Shown here: positions 32,939 to 40,094 of the stretch, one piece after another
Numbering within the stretch: position 1 is the stretch's first letter
Layout: the number at the start of each line of letters is the position of its first letter
Source of the DNA: JAXHUA01 sp034189695
Lineage (GTDB): Bacteria > Chloroflexota > Dehalococcoidia > E44-bin15
NCBI GenBank assembly: GCA_034189695.1
Contig: JAXHUA010000185.1
Location: 1-40,094 of the forward strand
Reading direction: 5' to 3'
DNA: 40,094 nt
Position numbers and translations under genes: made by a program
The notes under the pieces: generated by a model
Databases searched by the model: none
What the model was told of the DNA's origin: nothing
The model's input: only the letters and a program-made list of their open reading frames with translations

Positions 32939-33763
32939 AGACCGGAAGGTACGGCGGAGCAGCAGCGCGTCACCTTCGAGGTTTGGGCTCTCGCAGATGA
33001 TGCGTCCTCTCGCCTCGAAATCCCGCAGCGCACCAAGGAGTTCAACGTACCGCAGGTCCGACTTCCTCAGGTTCACGTGCTTTATCTCACCCCGGTTGCC
33101 GTACTCCACGCCGGCCACGTGGATGTGCATCTGCTCCAGGGCCTCCCTCCCCAGTACCCGCTGCACCCTTTCCAGTATCGCCGTGAATTCCTCATAAGAG
33201 TTGTTGGCTCCCTCCCTGGCGTGACAGTGGGAGAAGTCGATGCATGGGGCGATTCCCTCTATGTCGGCGCTCAGCCTGAGCACTTCCTCGAGGGTGCCGA
33301 ACTGGCTTCTCTTGCCCATGGTCTCAGGTCTGAGCGTAACGTGGGTTCCTTCCTCTCTCAACCTGGACGTGACCTCTTCGAGAGCGCACTTGACCCGCAT
33401 ATGCACCTCCGAAGGGTCATCGCCGAGGTAGAAGGCGGGGTGGAAAACGACGCCTTCCGCGCCGAGAAGCGAGGCGATGCGGGCGGTCTTGATCAGACGG
33501 TCTTTGCTGGCGGCTACCTTCTCCGGCTCGTGGGCGTTGAGGTTGATGAAGTAGGGGGCGTGTACGCTCAACCTGATCTGCCGCTTCTCCGCTGTCTCCG
33601 CTATAGCGTGGGCCAGGGCAGTATTCATCCTGACCCCCTGTACGAACTGCACTTCCATGCAATCAAGGCCCAGCTCGAATAGGCGCTCAATACCGGCTTC
33701 TGTGGTTGGTAGCTTCGAGGATCTGGGAACGCCCGCTGTGCCGAAGAGGAGCCCTCTGGCCAT
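32933..33763 (-). CDS. Endonuclease IV-like TIM-barrel protein
   Basis: 276 aa AP-endonuclease-2/sugar-isomerase-type TIM barrel. Most endonuclease IV metal ligands can be matched: SVHAPYF (His), VVFHPAF (His), LRPETMG (Glu), CIDFSHCHA (Asp, His), MHIHVAG (His) and a final CESP (Glu). It is probably an Nfo-type AP endonuclease of DNA base excision repair, though sugar isomerases share the fold. A -35/-10 pair places the transcription start within a few bases of the ATG, so the message may be leaderless. Confidence 0.82.
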   Translation of the reverse strand: MARGLLFGTAGVPRSSKLPTTEAGIERLFELGLDCMEVQFVQGVRMNTALAHAIAETAEKRQIRLSVHAPYFINLNAHEPEKVAASKDRLIKTARIASLLGAEGVVFHPAFYLGDDPSEVHMRVKCALEEVTSRLREEGTHVTLRPETMGKRSQFGTLEEVLRLSADIEGIAPCIDFSHCHAREGANNSYEEFTAILERVQRVLGREALEQMHIHVAGVEYGNRGEIKHVNLRKSDLRYVELLGALRDFEARGRIICESPNLEGDALLLRRTFRSS

Positions 33764-33771
33764 GCATCCTC

Positions 33772-33800
33772 ATTCTAGGCGTCTCGGGCTGCCGCGTCAA
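33772..33800 (-). promoter_or_regulatory. Promoter of the endonuclease IV-like gene
   Basis: Minus strand -35 TTGACG (33800-33795), 17-nt spacer, -10 TAGAAT (33777-33772). The ATG at 33763 lies 9 bases beyond the -10, leaving essentially no leader. Confidence 0.7.
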
Positions 33801-33809
33801 CGATTCAGG

Positions 33810-33838
33810 TTGACAGGGGGTAGGGGCGCCTGTACTCT
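33810..33838 (+). promoter_or_regulatory. Promoter of the first MFS gene
   Basis: -35 TTGACA (33810-33815), 17-nt spacer, -10 TACTCT (33833-33838). It is divergent from the endonuclease promoter, with the -35 elements 9 bases apart. Confidence 0.6.
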
Positions 33839-33876
33839 GGGGAGACGCACTCGGACCGGCGCGACGAATAGACGAC

Positions 33877-35157
33877 ATGCAACCGCAGGAGCCCCAGCAG
33901 CCGCTGCCCCTCGAGCAGCCCACACTGGAAGTGACCACAACGGAGCAGGCGAGGATTACCACGTTCACCTCGCTGCGCAACCGCAACTTCCTCTGGCTGT
34001 GGTTGAGTACGGTGGCCTTCTTCGGCGGCATCCAGATGCAGGTCGTCGCCCGCGGCTGGCTGGTGTATGAGATAACCAGCTCACCCCTCGCCCTCGGCAT
34101 GGTGAGCGCCGCCTTCGGTCTTCCGGTGCTGCTGTTCTCGCTCTACGGCGGGACAATCGCCGACCGGGTGGCCAAGCGCAACCTCATTATCGTCAGCCAG
34201 GCTGCCAATGGAGTGGTCACGCTTGTAATCGCCGTGCTGATAGCTACAGACAAGATCGTCCTGTGGCATCTGGTGGCCGCGGCCGCCGCCAGCGGCGCCG
34301 CCTTCATCTTCATCGCGCCTGCTCGCATGGCGCTCATATCCGATCTGGTTACGCCCAGGGAGCTGCTCAACGCCATCGCCCTCAGCTCCACGGGGACGAA
34401 TCTGACCAGGGTAATCGCACCGGCCGTGGCCGGCGCTCTTCTGGCCGTCATCGGCATAGCCGGCGTCTACTACCTGGTGGTGTTCTTCTATATTCTGTCG
34501 ATCGTCTGGGTGTACCTGATACCCGCTGGAGAGGCGGCTGTACGGCAGGTGAGAACCTCCGTGTGGGCCGATATTGTCGAAGGCGTGCGCTACCTGCGAC
34601 ACAGCCCCGTCATGGCATTGCTCCTGCTGATGGCCTTCATTCCCATAGTCTTTGGCATGCCGTACCAGAATCTCATGCCGGTGTTCGCGGTTGACGTGCT
34701 CGATGTGGGCGAAACGGGGTTGGGCCTGCTAATGAGCATGACCGGTGTGGGCGCCCTGGCGGGCTCACTCGGAGTCGCCTCGCTGGGGGACTTCAAGAAG
34801 AAGGGCCTGCTGCTCATCGTGCTGGGCGTGGTTTTCGGGGTGACCTTGGCCGTCTTCGGCTTCTCGCACAGCTATTCGCTCTCGCTGGTGACCCTCGTTG
34901 CGGTGGGCCTTGCCAATGCCGCCTACATGACGGTGAACAACACCATGGTCCAGAGCAGCGCCCCGCCCGAGGTGAGAGGCCGGGTCATGGCCATATTCAT
35001 GGTCACCTTCGCCCTGATGCCGCTTGGCACGCTCCCCATCGGAGCGGTGGCGGAAGCGGTCGGTCCAACGGCGGCGGTGTCGGGGGGCGCGCTCGCGGTC
35101 CTCGTCTTCATCGTGGCCATCGCTGTCCTTCGTCCCAGGGTGAGACGCCTGGAATAG
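33877..35157 (+). CDS. MFS exporter, copy 1
   Basis: 426 aa major facilitator with a Pro/Gln-rich N-terminal tail (1-30), then RITTFTSLRNRNF and about 12 membrane helices. The motif A region is YGGTIADRVAKRNL near residues 88-101. It resembles the MFS_3/EntS group of drug and siderophore exporters. The C-terminal GRVMAIFMVTFALMPLGTLPIGAVAE block recurs in both neighbours, so the three are tandem paralogues. No Shine-Dalgarno precedes the ATG, which lies about 32 nt from the predicted start. Substrate unknown. Confidence 0.9.
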   Translation: MQPQEPQQPLPLEQPTLEVTTTEQARITTFTSLRNRNFLWLWLSTVAFFGGIQMQVVARGWLVYEITSSPLALGMVSAAFGLPVLLFSLYGGTIADRVAKRNLIIVSQAANGVVTLVIAVLIATDKIVLWHLVAAAAASGAAFIFIAPARMALISDLVTPRELLNAIALSSTGTNLTRVIAPAVAGALLAVIGIAGVYYLVVFFYILSIVWVYLIPAGEAAVRQVRTSVWADIVEGVRYLRHSPVMALLLLMAFIPIVFGMPYQNLMPVFAVDVLDVGETGLGLLMSMTGVGALAGSLGVASLGDFKKKGLLLIVLGVVFGVTLAVFGFSHSYSLSLVTLVAVGLANAAYMTVNNTMVQSSAPPEVRGRVMAIFMVTFALMPLGTLPIGAVAEAVGPTAAVSGGALAVLVFIVAIAVLRPRVRRLE

Positions 35158-35167
35158 ACCGGTTCGC

Positions 35168-35196
35168 TTGACACCGCTATCGAGGGAGACTATCCT
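35168..35196 (+). promoter_or_regulatory. Promoter of the second MFS gene
   Basis: -35 TTGACA (35168-35173), 17-nt spacer, -10 TATCCT (35191-35196), the same pattern as for copies 1 and 3. The start would be near 35203, only about 7 nt before the ATG at 35210. Confidence 0.65.
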
Positions 35197-35209
35197 GACG
35201 CCGCAGCAC

Positions 35210-36515
35210 ATGACCGATTTCGGAGGTCACCCCTCCCAGCAGGATCCGGCACCATCGACGACGACTCCCCCTGAGCCTCGAATCACCACATTCACCTCGC
35301 TCAAGACGCGCAACTTCCTGTGGTACTGGCTTCGCGGGGCTTCAGATGAACATCGTCGCCCGGGGCTGGCTGGTGTGGGAGTTGACCGGTTCCGCCATGA
35401 AGCTGGGCGTGGTCAGCTTCGCCTTCGGTCTGCCTGTCCTCCTGTTCTCCTTCTTCGGCGGGGCTATCGCCGACAGGGTCCCCAAGCGCAATATGCTCGT
35501 CGTCACCCAGCTCTGTCACGCGGGGGTGACACTGGTAATCGCCGTCCTCGTCACGACCGGCCTTATTGAGTTCTGGCATCTGGTAATGGCTGGGGCGGCC
35601 ACCGGTGTGTTCTTCGTGTTCGATGGCCCGGCGCGCATGTCCATCATTCCCGAACTGGTGCCGACGAGACAGTTGCTCAACGCCATCTCGCTGAATGCGT
35701 CGGGAACCAACCTGACGCGGGTCGCCGCTCCCACCGTTGCTGGCGCGCTGCTGGTGGTTATTGGCACTGCGGGGGTTTTCTACACGGTGGTTGCCCTCTA
35801 TGTCGCTGCCGCCGCGTCACTGTGGATGATCTCCATTGCCCGCCGGCAGGAACTGGCAAGGACGCCGCTGCCACAGATGGCCGGGCCGCGCGAACGCGTG
35901 GTCGTGCTGGCGCGTAGCATTGGCGCTGATCTGAGGGAGGGGGCTCGCTACATCCGCCATAGCTCGCTCGTGCTGTCGCTGCTGGCGATGGCCTTCGTGC
36001 CGCTGGTATTCGGGCTGCCATACCAGAATCTGTTGCCGGTTTTCGCCGATGATGTGCTCGGCGTCGGCGAGTTTGGCTACGGTACTCTCATGGGCGCGGC
36101 CGGCCTGGGGTCCCTGGTGGCTTCCCTGGTCCTGGCGCCCCTGGGTGATTTTCGGCGGAAGGGTGTCCTTCTCATCCTGCTGGCTGCTACCTTTGGGGCC
36201 GGTCTGGTGATCTTCGGCCTGTCCGGCTCCTATGTCCTGTCACTGGTGGTACTGCTTGTGGTCGGCGCCGGCGGTACAGGCTATATGACCCTCAACAACA
36301 CGCTGCTCCAGATGAACGTGCCGATCAGGGTGCTGGGTCGGGTGATGAGCCTCTACATGATGACCTTTGCCCTGATGCCGATGGGGACGTTGCCCATCGG
36401 CACGCTCGGGGATGCCATCGGTGTGTCAACGGCGGTCACTGCCGGCGCGGTGCTTGTTGTGGTATTCGTCGTGGTCATGGCCATTGTGCGCCCCAGCATA
36501 AGACGGTTGGAGTAG
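35210..36515 (+). pseudogene. MFS exporter, copy 2, frameshifted in the first membrane helix
   Basis: The start at 35210 reads MTDFGGHP and then RITTFTSLKTRNFLWYWL, matching copy 1, but the frame is lost near 35330. The family sequence resumes in another frame at about 35337 (GLQMNIVARGWLVWEL) and runs intact to 36515. Where copies 1 and 3 have 24 nt between the Trp codon and the Gly codon of this helix, copy 2 has 7, a 17-nt deletion that shifts the frame and removes most of helix 1. An ATG at 35346 could start a 389 aa product lacking helix 1, but it has no good ribosome binding site. It is a pseudogene, or an assembly error. Confidence 0.7.
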
Positions 36516-36527
36516 CCTGGCGGTTCC

Positions 36528-36556
36528 TTGACAGTTCGGTAGGTGGGCAGTACCCT
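36528..36556 (+). promoter_or_regulatory. Promoter of the third MFS gene
   Basis: -35 TTGACA (36528-36533), 17-nt spacer, -10 TACCCT (36551-36556). The predicted start is about 9 nt before the ATG at 36572. Confidence 0.65.
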
Positions 36557-36571
36557 GCCAGCGTTGACACA

Positions 36572-37846
36572 ATGGATGGCTCCAGCCAGCGTGCTCCCCA
36601 GGCACCAACGGACACGGAGGCGGCCGAACCGGCCGAGTCCCGCGTCGCCACTTTCGCTTCCTTGAAGAACCGGAACTTCCGCTGGTTCTGGCTTGCCATG
36701 GTGGCGGCGTTCTCCGGCCTCATGATGCAGAACCTTGCGCGAGGCTGGCTGGTGTACGAGCTGACCAGCTCCCCGTTCGCTCTCGGAATGGTGAGCGCAG
36801 CCTGGGGGGGGCCCGTGCTCCTGCTATCCATCTTCGGTGGGGTGGTCACCGACCGGGTGAACAAGCGTAACCTGCTTATCGTTACCCAGGTAGCCACCGC
36901 CGTCATCACCGCGGTGGTCGCTGTCCTCATACTGAACGGCGCTATCGAGGTGTGGCATCTGGTGCTGGCCGCAGCTCTCACCGGCATCACCTTCGCCTTC
37001 AACGCACCCGGTCGCCAGGCGATGATCCCCGAGCTGGTGAGCGGGAGAGAGTTGATGAATGCACTGGCCCTCAACTCTATGGGGGTCAACATGACCAGGG
37101 TGGGGGCGCCTGCCGTGGCGGGGGTGCTGGTCGCCGCAATCGGTGTGGCCGGCGTCTACTTCATTTCCGTAGGCCTCTACATTGTGGCGGTGGCCGCGCT
37201 CTTCATGGTCACCGTGGCGCCGCAGGGGAGAGGTGGCTCGGTCAAGTCGCTGGCGGCGGATGCGGCTGAAGGACTCACATATATTGTGCGCCGGCCGGTC
37301 ATCGTGTCTCTGCTGGCGGTGGCGTTCCTGACGGTGCTCGTCGGCATGCCGTACATGCACATGATGCCAGCCTTCGTCGTAGACGTGCTGCACGGTGGGG
37401 CGGCGGACCTGGGCTGGCTGTCGGCGTCAGGTGGAACAGGGGCCCTGGCCGGCGCTCTGGTGATCGCGTCTCTGGGCGACTACCGCAGGAAGGGACGTCT
37501 GATGTTGCTTATTGCATTTGGATTTGGTTTACTGCTAGTTGCATTCGCGCTGTCGAGCAACTTGGCGTTCGCCCTGGCGCTCATCTTCGGCATCGGCGTG
37601 ACAAACAACGGGTATCTCGTGCTCAACAATACTCTGATCCAGAGCAACGTGCCCAACTGGGTGCGCGGGAGAGTGATGAGCGTCTATTCCATGACGTTTG
37701 CACTGCCATTCCTGGGAGCGCTGGGAGCCGGGGCTGTCGCTGAGCGGCTGGGAGTGGCCACGGTGTTCTGGGGCTCAGGAGCAATGCTCGCGGTCTTCGT
37801 CCTAGGGCTGGCTGTCCTGCATCGCGGCCTGAGACGCCTTGAGTGA
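36572..37846 (+). CDS. MFS exporter, copy 3
   Basis: 424 aa, paralogue of the two preceding genes: hydrophilic tail, RVATFASLKNRNFRWFWL, helices throughout, motif A region FGGVVTDRVNKRNL, and the C-terminal NWVRGRVMSVYSMTFALPFLG block. There is no Shine-Dalgarno, and the predicted leader is about 9 nt, so it is near leaderless. The TreT-like gene begins 16 nt after its stop and is probably on the same transcript. Confidence 0.9.
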   Translation: MDGSSQRAPQAPTDTEAAEPAESRVATFASLKNRNFRWFWLAMVAAFSGLMMQNLARGWLVYELTSSPFALGMVSAAWGGPVLLLSIFGGVVTDRVNKRNLLIVTQVATAVITAVVAVLILNGAIEVWHLVLAAALTGITFAFNAPGRQAMIPELVSGRELMNALALNSMGVNMTRVGAPAVAGVLVAAIGVAGVYFISVGLYIVAVAALFMVTVAPQGRGGSVKSLAADAAEGLTYIVRRPVIVSLLAVAFLTVLVGMPYMHMMPAFVVDVLHGGAADLGWLSASGGTGALAGALVIASLGDYRRKGRLMLLIAFGFGLLLVAFALSSNLAFALALIFGIGVTNNGYLVLNNTLIQSNVPNWVRGRVMSVYSMTFALPFLGALGAGAVAERLGVATVFWGSGAMLAVFVLGLAVLHRGLRRLE

Positions 37847-37862
37847 AGGAGAAACCAACACC

Positions 37863-39107
37863 ATGCTACAGAAGGTCTCCCTCGGGGTGAAAGACCTGGG
37901 GAAATACCGCATGCTGGTAGGCAGCGAGTTCATGGATGAGATAGACGCGCTGGGTGAGGAGCTAAATGGGCTGAGGCTGTGCCATATCAACTCAACACCC
38001 TTCGGCGGGGGAGTGGCGGAACTGCTCTCGTCGCTTATTCCAATGATGCGTGGGCTGGGGCTGCGCGCCGATTGGCAGATTATTCGGGGAGACCAGCGGT
38101 TCTTCACCGTCACCAAGTCGCTGCACAATGCCCTTCAGGGGCAGACGTATCCGCTTATCAAGATGGAAGCCACTCAGAGGGCATACAAGTCCAACAACCT
38201 GGCGAACGCGAAGGAACTCGACCTGGACTATGACGTGTTCATCGTCAACGATCCTCAACCGGCCGCGTTGCGTCACTTCTGCGATATCTCCGGTGCCAAG
38301 TGGATCTGGCGCTGCCACGTAGACAGCTCCGAGCCGGACCCGGAGACGTGGCAGTTCCTAAGCCCGTTCATAGAGGAATATGACGCGGCTGTTTTCACGA
38401 TGCAGGAGTTCGCTCCTGAGGGGCTTCACGTGCCGGTTGTGAAATTCATCCCGCCTGCAATAGACCCCATCAACACAAAGAACATGCCGCTCCCGTCGAC
38501 GCTATGGAGAGAGATGCTGGACAATATCGGTATCGAGAAGAGCCGGCCGCTCATCTGCCAGGTCTCGCGCTTCGACCCGTGGAAGGACCCCTTCGGGGTA
38601 ATGCAGGCCTACAGGCTTGCCAAGAAGCAGGTGCCAGGGCTGCAACTTGCCCTGGTCACATGTTTCGCCGGGGATGACCCTGAGGCGTGGGACATCTACG
38701 CCGCAGTCAACGAGGAGGCGGAGAAAGACCCCGACATCCACATCCTTTCCAACCTCACAGGTGTCGGCAATATGGAGGTCAACGCCTTCCAGACCGCCAG
38801 CGCCGTGGTCATCCAGAAGTCCATCAAGGAGGGGTTCGGCCTGGTGGTGGCCGAGTCGCTGTGGAAGGGGACCGCTGTCGTTGCCGGCAATACGGGGGGG
38901 ATTCCGATGCAGATGGGCGGCGCGCTTCACGACTATCTGGTGAATGGCATAGAGCAGTGCGCCGAGAAACTCGTATACCTGTTGGAGCACCCGGAAGTGG
39001 CCGAGGAGCTGGGGGCGGAGGGCAAAGAGCATATCAGGCAGAACTTCCTTATGCCTCGACTGTTGAGGGATGAACTCCGGCTGGTGAGAGAACTGGTGCA
39101 TGAGTAG
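37863..39107 (+). CDS. treT: GT4-family glycosyltransferase, TreT (trehalose synthase)-like
   Basis: 414 aa. The N-terminal acceptor domain has CHINSTPFGGGVAELLSSLIP near residues 38-60, the glycine-rich loop typical of TreT and related enzymes. The C-terminal GT-B domain has QVSRFDPWKDPFGVMQAY and the E-x7-E retaining signature KEGFGLVVAESLWKGTAVVAG near 328-348. TreT makes trehalose from NDP-glucose and glucose reversibly; other NDP-sugar reactions in this subgroup are possible. The ATG at 37863 follows AAGGAGA in the gap after the MFS gene. The gene symbol is tentative. Confidence 0.8.
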   Translation: MLQKVSLGVKDLGKYRMLVGSEFMDEIDALGEELNGLRLCHINSTPFGGGVAELLSSLIPMMRGLGLRADWQIIRGDQRFFTVTKSLHNALQGQTYPLIKMEATQRAYKSNNLANAKELDLDYDVFIVNDPQPAALRHFCDISGAKWIWRCHVDSSEPDPETWQFLSPFIEEYDAAVFTMQEFAPEGLHVPVVKFIPPAIDPINTKNMPLPSTLWREMLDNIGIEKSRPLICQVSRFDPWKDPFGVMQAYRLAKKQVPGLQLALVTCFAGDDPEAWDIYAAVNEEAEKDPDIHILSNLTGVGNMEVNAFQTASAVVIQKSIKEGFGLVVAESLWKGTAVVAGNTGGIPMQMGGALHDYLVNGIEQCAEKLVYLLEHPEVAEELGAEGKEHIRQNFLMPRLLRDELRLVRELVHE

Positions 39108-39122
39108 CCTCTGTGGCTACTC
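39102..39122. terminator. Hairpin spanning both convergent stop codons
   Basis: GAGTAGCC (39102-39109) and GGCTACTC (39115-39122) form a perfect 8-bp stem over TCTGT. The TAG ending the glycosyltransferase is in the left arm, and the stop codon of the opposite gene (CTA on this strand) is in the right arm. It could be a bidirectional terminator without a U-run. Confidence 0.55.
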
Positions 39123-39860
39123 GAAGTCTTCTTCCTCTTCGACCTGGGGTGCCGGCCCCGGGTAGGGCAGCGTCGCCTCGACCCGCTCGGGTCTTTTCCT
39201 GCTAGGTGGTGGAAGGGAGTCAATCACCTGCTTCAGTTTTTCCAGTCCCTTCGCACCGCTGGCGTCCACGGGCGCTACCACCGCGGCTACCCCCGCATCG
39301 CGCAACTCCTCCAGGGCTTCCTTGGTAATGCTGATGGGCACCTGTATCATGATTGGTTTGCGCACCAGGCGTCCGATGTGCTGGCAGACCATCAGGCGAT
39401 GAATGGAGAGCCCGCTGTCGCCCCCGACGAGGACGGCGTCCACCGGCAGTCTGTCTGCCGCCCGTATCAGGCCGTCGCCCAGTGCGGGGTCTACTTCCAC
39501 GATCTTGCCCAGGTCATCCTCGCGCAGCAGGTCAAGCGGCGATGCGGCCGGGTCAAGGACGACGAAGTCACAGCCCGTTCGCTTGAGCTGGTCGACCAGC
39601 TTCTGTGACGATTCGGCGAGCCTCGTTCCCCATATCGCCTCGCCGAGGGTATTCGTCGTCTGGCTATCCGCCTTGTCGAGCAGCACGGAGTCAGCATGCT
39701 CCTTGCCGGCGGCGACCGCCGCTGCATCTTCGGCGGACACGGAAGCGATGAGCACCACGGTGGGACTCGTGCTGGCCGAGCTGGTCGAAGAGCCCCTGAA
39801 CCCCAGCGGGTGGGGTGTCACCCGCAATGCCTGTTGCAGCCTGTCAGCGAGCTTGCTCAA
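39117..39860 (-). CDS. Unrecognised protein with alternating beta/alpha pattern
   Basis: 247 aa. Alternating hydrophobic strands and helices (PTVVLIASVS, CDFVVLDPAAS, DAVLVGGDSG, KPIMIQVPIS, GVAAVVAPVD) suggest a TIM-barrel-like or Rossmann-like fold. An acidic, Pro-rich tail ends in EEEEDFE. The TTG start at 39860 is chosen for GGAGGGAG 5-6 nt upstream; it lies downstream of a promoter whose position rules out the longer frame to 40037. No family recognised. Confidence 0.65.
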   Translation of the reverse strand: MSKLADRLQQALRVTPHPLGFRGSSTSSASTSPTVVLIASVSAEDAAAVAAGKEHADSVLLDKADSQTTNTLGEAIWGTRLAESSQKLVDQLKRTGCDFVVLDPAASPLDLLREDDLGKIVEVDPALGDGLIRAADRLPVDAVLVGGDSGLSIHRLMVCQHIGRLVRKPIMIQVPISITKEALEELRDAGVAAVVAPVDASGAKGLEKLKQVIDSLPPPSRKRPERVEATLPYPGPAPQVEEEEDFE

Positions 39861-39939
39861 GCCTACTCCCTCCAACTCCGGCCGGCACCCGGAGTCGGGC
39901 GCGGCCGTCGGTTTACTTAATCTCCCACGGGGTCTTCCT

Positions 39940-39968
39940 ATTGTAACGTTTCCACCTGACCTGTTCAA
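39940..39968 (-). promoter_or_regulatory. Promoter of the unrecognised beta/alpha protein
   Basis: Minus strand -35 TTGAAC (39968-39963), 17-nt spacer, -10 TACAAT (39945-39940). The leader to the TTG at 39860 would be about 70 nt. Confidence 0.65.
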
Positions 39969-40045
39969 CGTCTCGAATTGCCTCATAATAAATGTTACCG
40001 AGTGGGGTATCGTTGCCTCAAAAAGGGTGTTACCCAATGAGAGGC

Positions 40046-40094
40046 ATGAGTAGAGCGAGCGTGACAGAGTATACCGAGGTGATGAAGGAGAGGT
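40046..40094 (+). CDS. Possible gene start running off the window
   Basis: The ATG at 40046 opens MSRASVTEYTEVMKER and is still open at the last base. N-termini of this style (short, with EYTEVMKER) are seen in integrase-core transposases, but 16 residues cannot establish that. Sequence upstream has two GTTACC copies (near 39990 and 40029) that could belong to an insertion-sequence end. Confidence 0.25.
   Translation, partial: MSRASVTEYTEVMKER

Noticed and set aside
35168..35209. TTG at 35168 as start of the second MFS gene
   Set aside because: That TTG is part of the TTGACA -35 element; the ATG at 35210 matches the paralogues.
40046..40094. Firm transposase call at the right edge
   Set aside because: Only 16 codons are visible; resemblance of the N-terminus is not enough.
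1..40094. CRISPR arrays, rRNA and tRNA genes
   Set aside because: No regularly spaced direct repeats, no rRNA core sequences, and no tRNA cloverleaf or T-arm signature recognised by eye on either strand.

Overview
This is a bacterial chromosome segment with high G+C content (about 62% in the lines I counted by hand) and dense, operon-style packing. It carries no rRNA, no CRISPR array and no tRNA that I could recognise. Three things suggest an uncultured Chloroflexota of the Dehalococcoidia type: a tryptophan operon behind a T-box, paired acyl-CoA dehydrogenase/ETF genes, and a LexA box of the Gram-positive type (GAAC-N4-GTTC). That assignment is inference. Only a 16S or marker-gene tree would settle it.

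Layout. 1-4.3 kb (+): an iron/metal operon with feoB split into two overlapping frames, a secreted membrane-anchored acidic protein, a FeoC-like Cys-rich winged-helix protein, and a ZIP (zupT) transporter. 4.4-7.2 kb (+): a gamma-carbonic-anhydrase-like hexapeptide protein, a TM1586-type nitroreductase, and a zinc alcohol dehydrogenase. 7.3-10.5 kb (-): a secreted repeat/propeller-like surface protein behind a long structured leader RNA, a DUF169 protein, and lexA with its own SOS box. 10.7-13.7 kb (-): a small coiled-coil frame, then a NarL-type response regulator and its GAF-PAS histidine kinase. 13.8-14.3 kb: dispersed palindromic repeats. 14.3-16 kb (-): yceD-rpmF-fabD from a consensus promoter. 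16-23.6 kb (-): a complete T-box-controlled trp operon, transcribed trpE-trpG-[unknown membrane protein]-trpD-trpC-trpF-trpB-trpA. 23.6-29.3 kb (-): two acyl-CoA dehydrogenases with etfB and a ferredoxin-fused etfA, interrupted by an AT-richer HNH endonuclease gene and more repeats. 29.4-33.8 kb: a small membrane protein (-), tyrA-aroA (+), remA-gmk (+), and an endonuclease-IV-like protein (-). 33.9-39.1 kb (+): three tandem paralogous MFS exporters, the middle one frameshifted, then a TreT-like glycosyltransferase. 39.1-39.9 kb (-): an unrecognised protein, followed by the first codons of a gene running off the end.

How the genes work together. The aromatic amino acid theme recurs: trp operon, tyrA and aroA. 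The T-box carries a UGG codon in a plausible specifier position and a UGGC acceptor-pairing element, so the trp genes should be induced when tRNA-Trp is uncharged. The ETF module would move electrons from two acyl-CoA dehydrogenases through an ETF whose alpha subunit carries two extra [4Fe-4S] centres.

The observations most worth a second look are: (i) a structured RNA of about 410 nt (8457-8866, minus strand) with a strong promoter and an intrinsic terminator that I cannot assign to a known class; (ii) an uncharacterised two-helix membrane protein of lower G+C, joined by stop/start overlaps at both ends inside the trp operon; (iii) split feoB; (iv) the HNH gene between etfB and etfA; and (v) several genes whose promoters leave almost no 5' leader.
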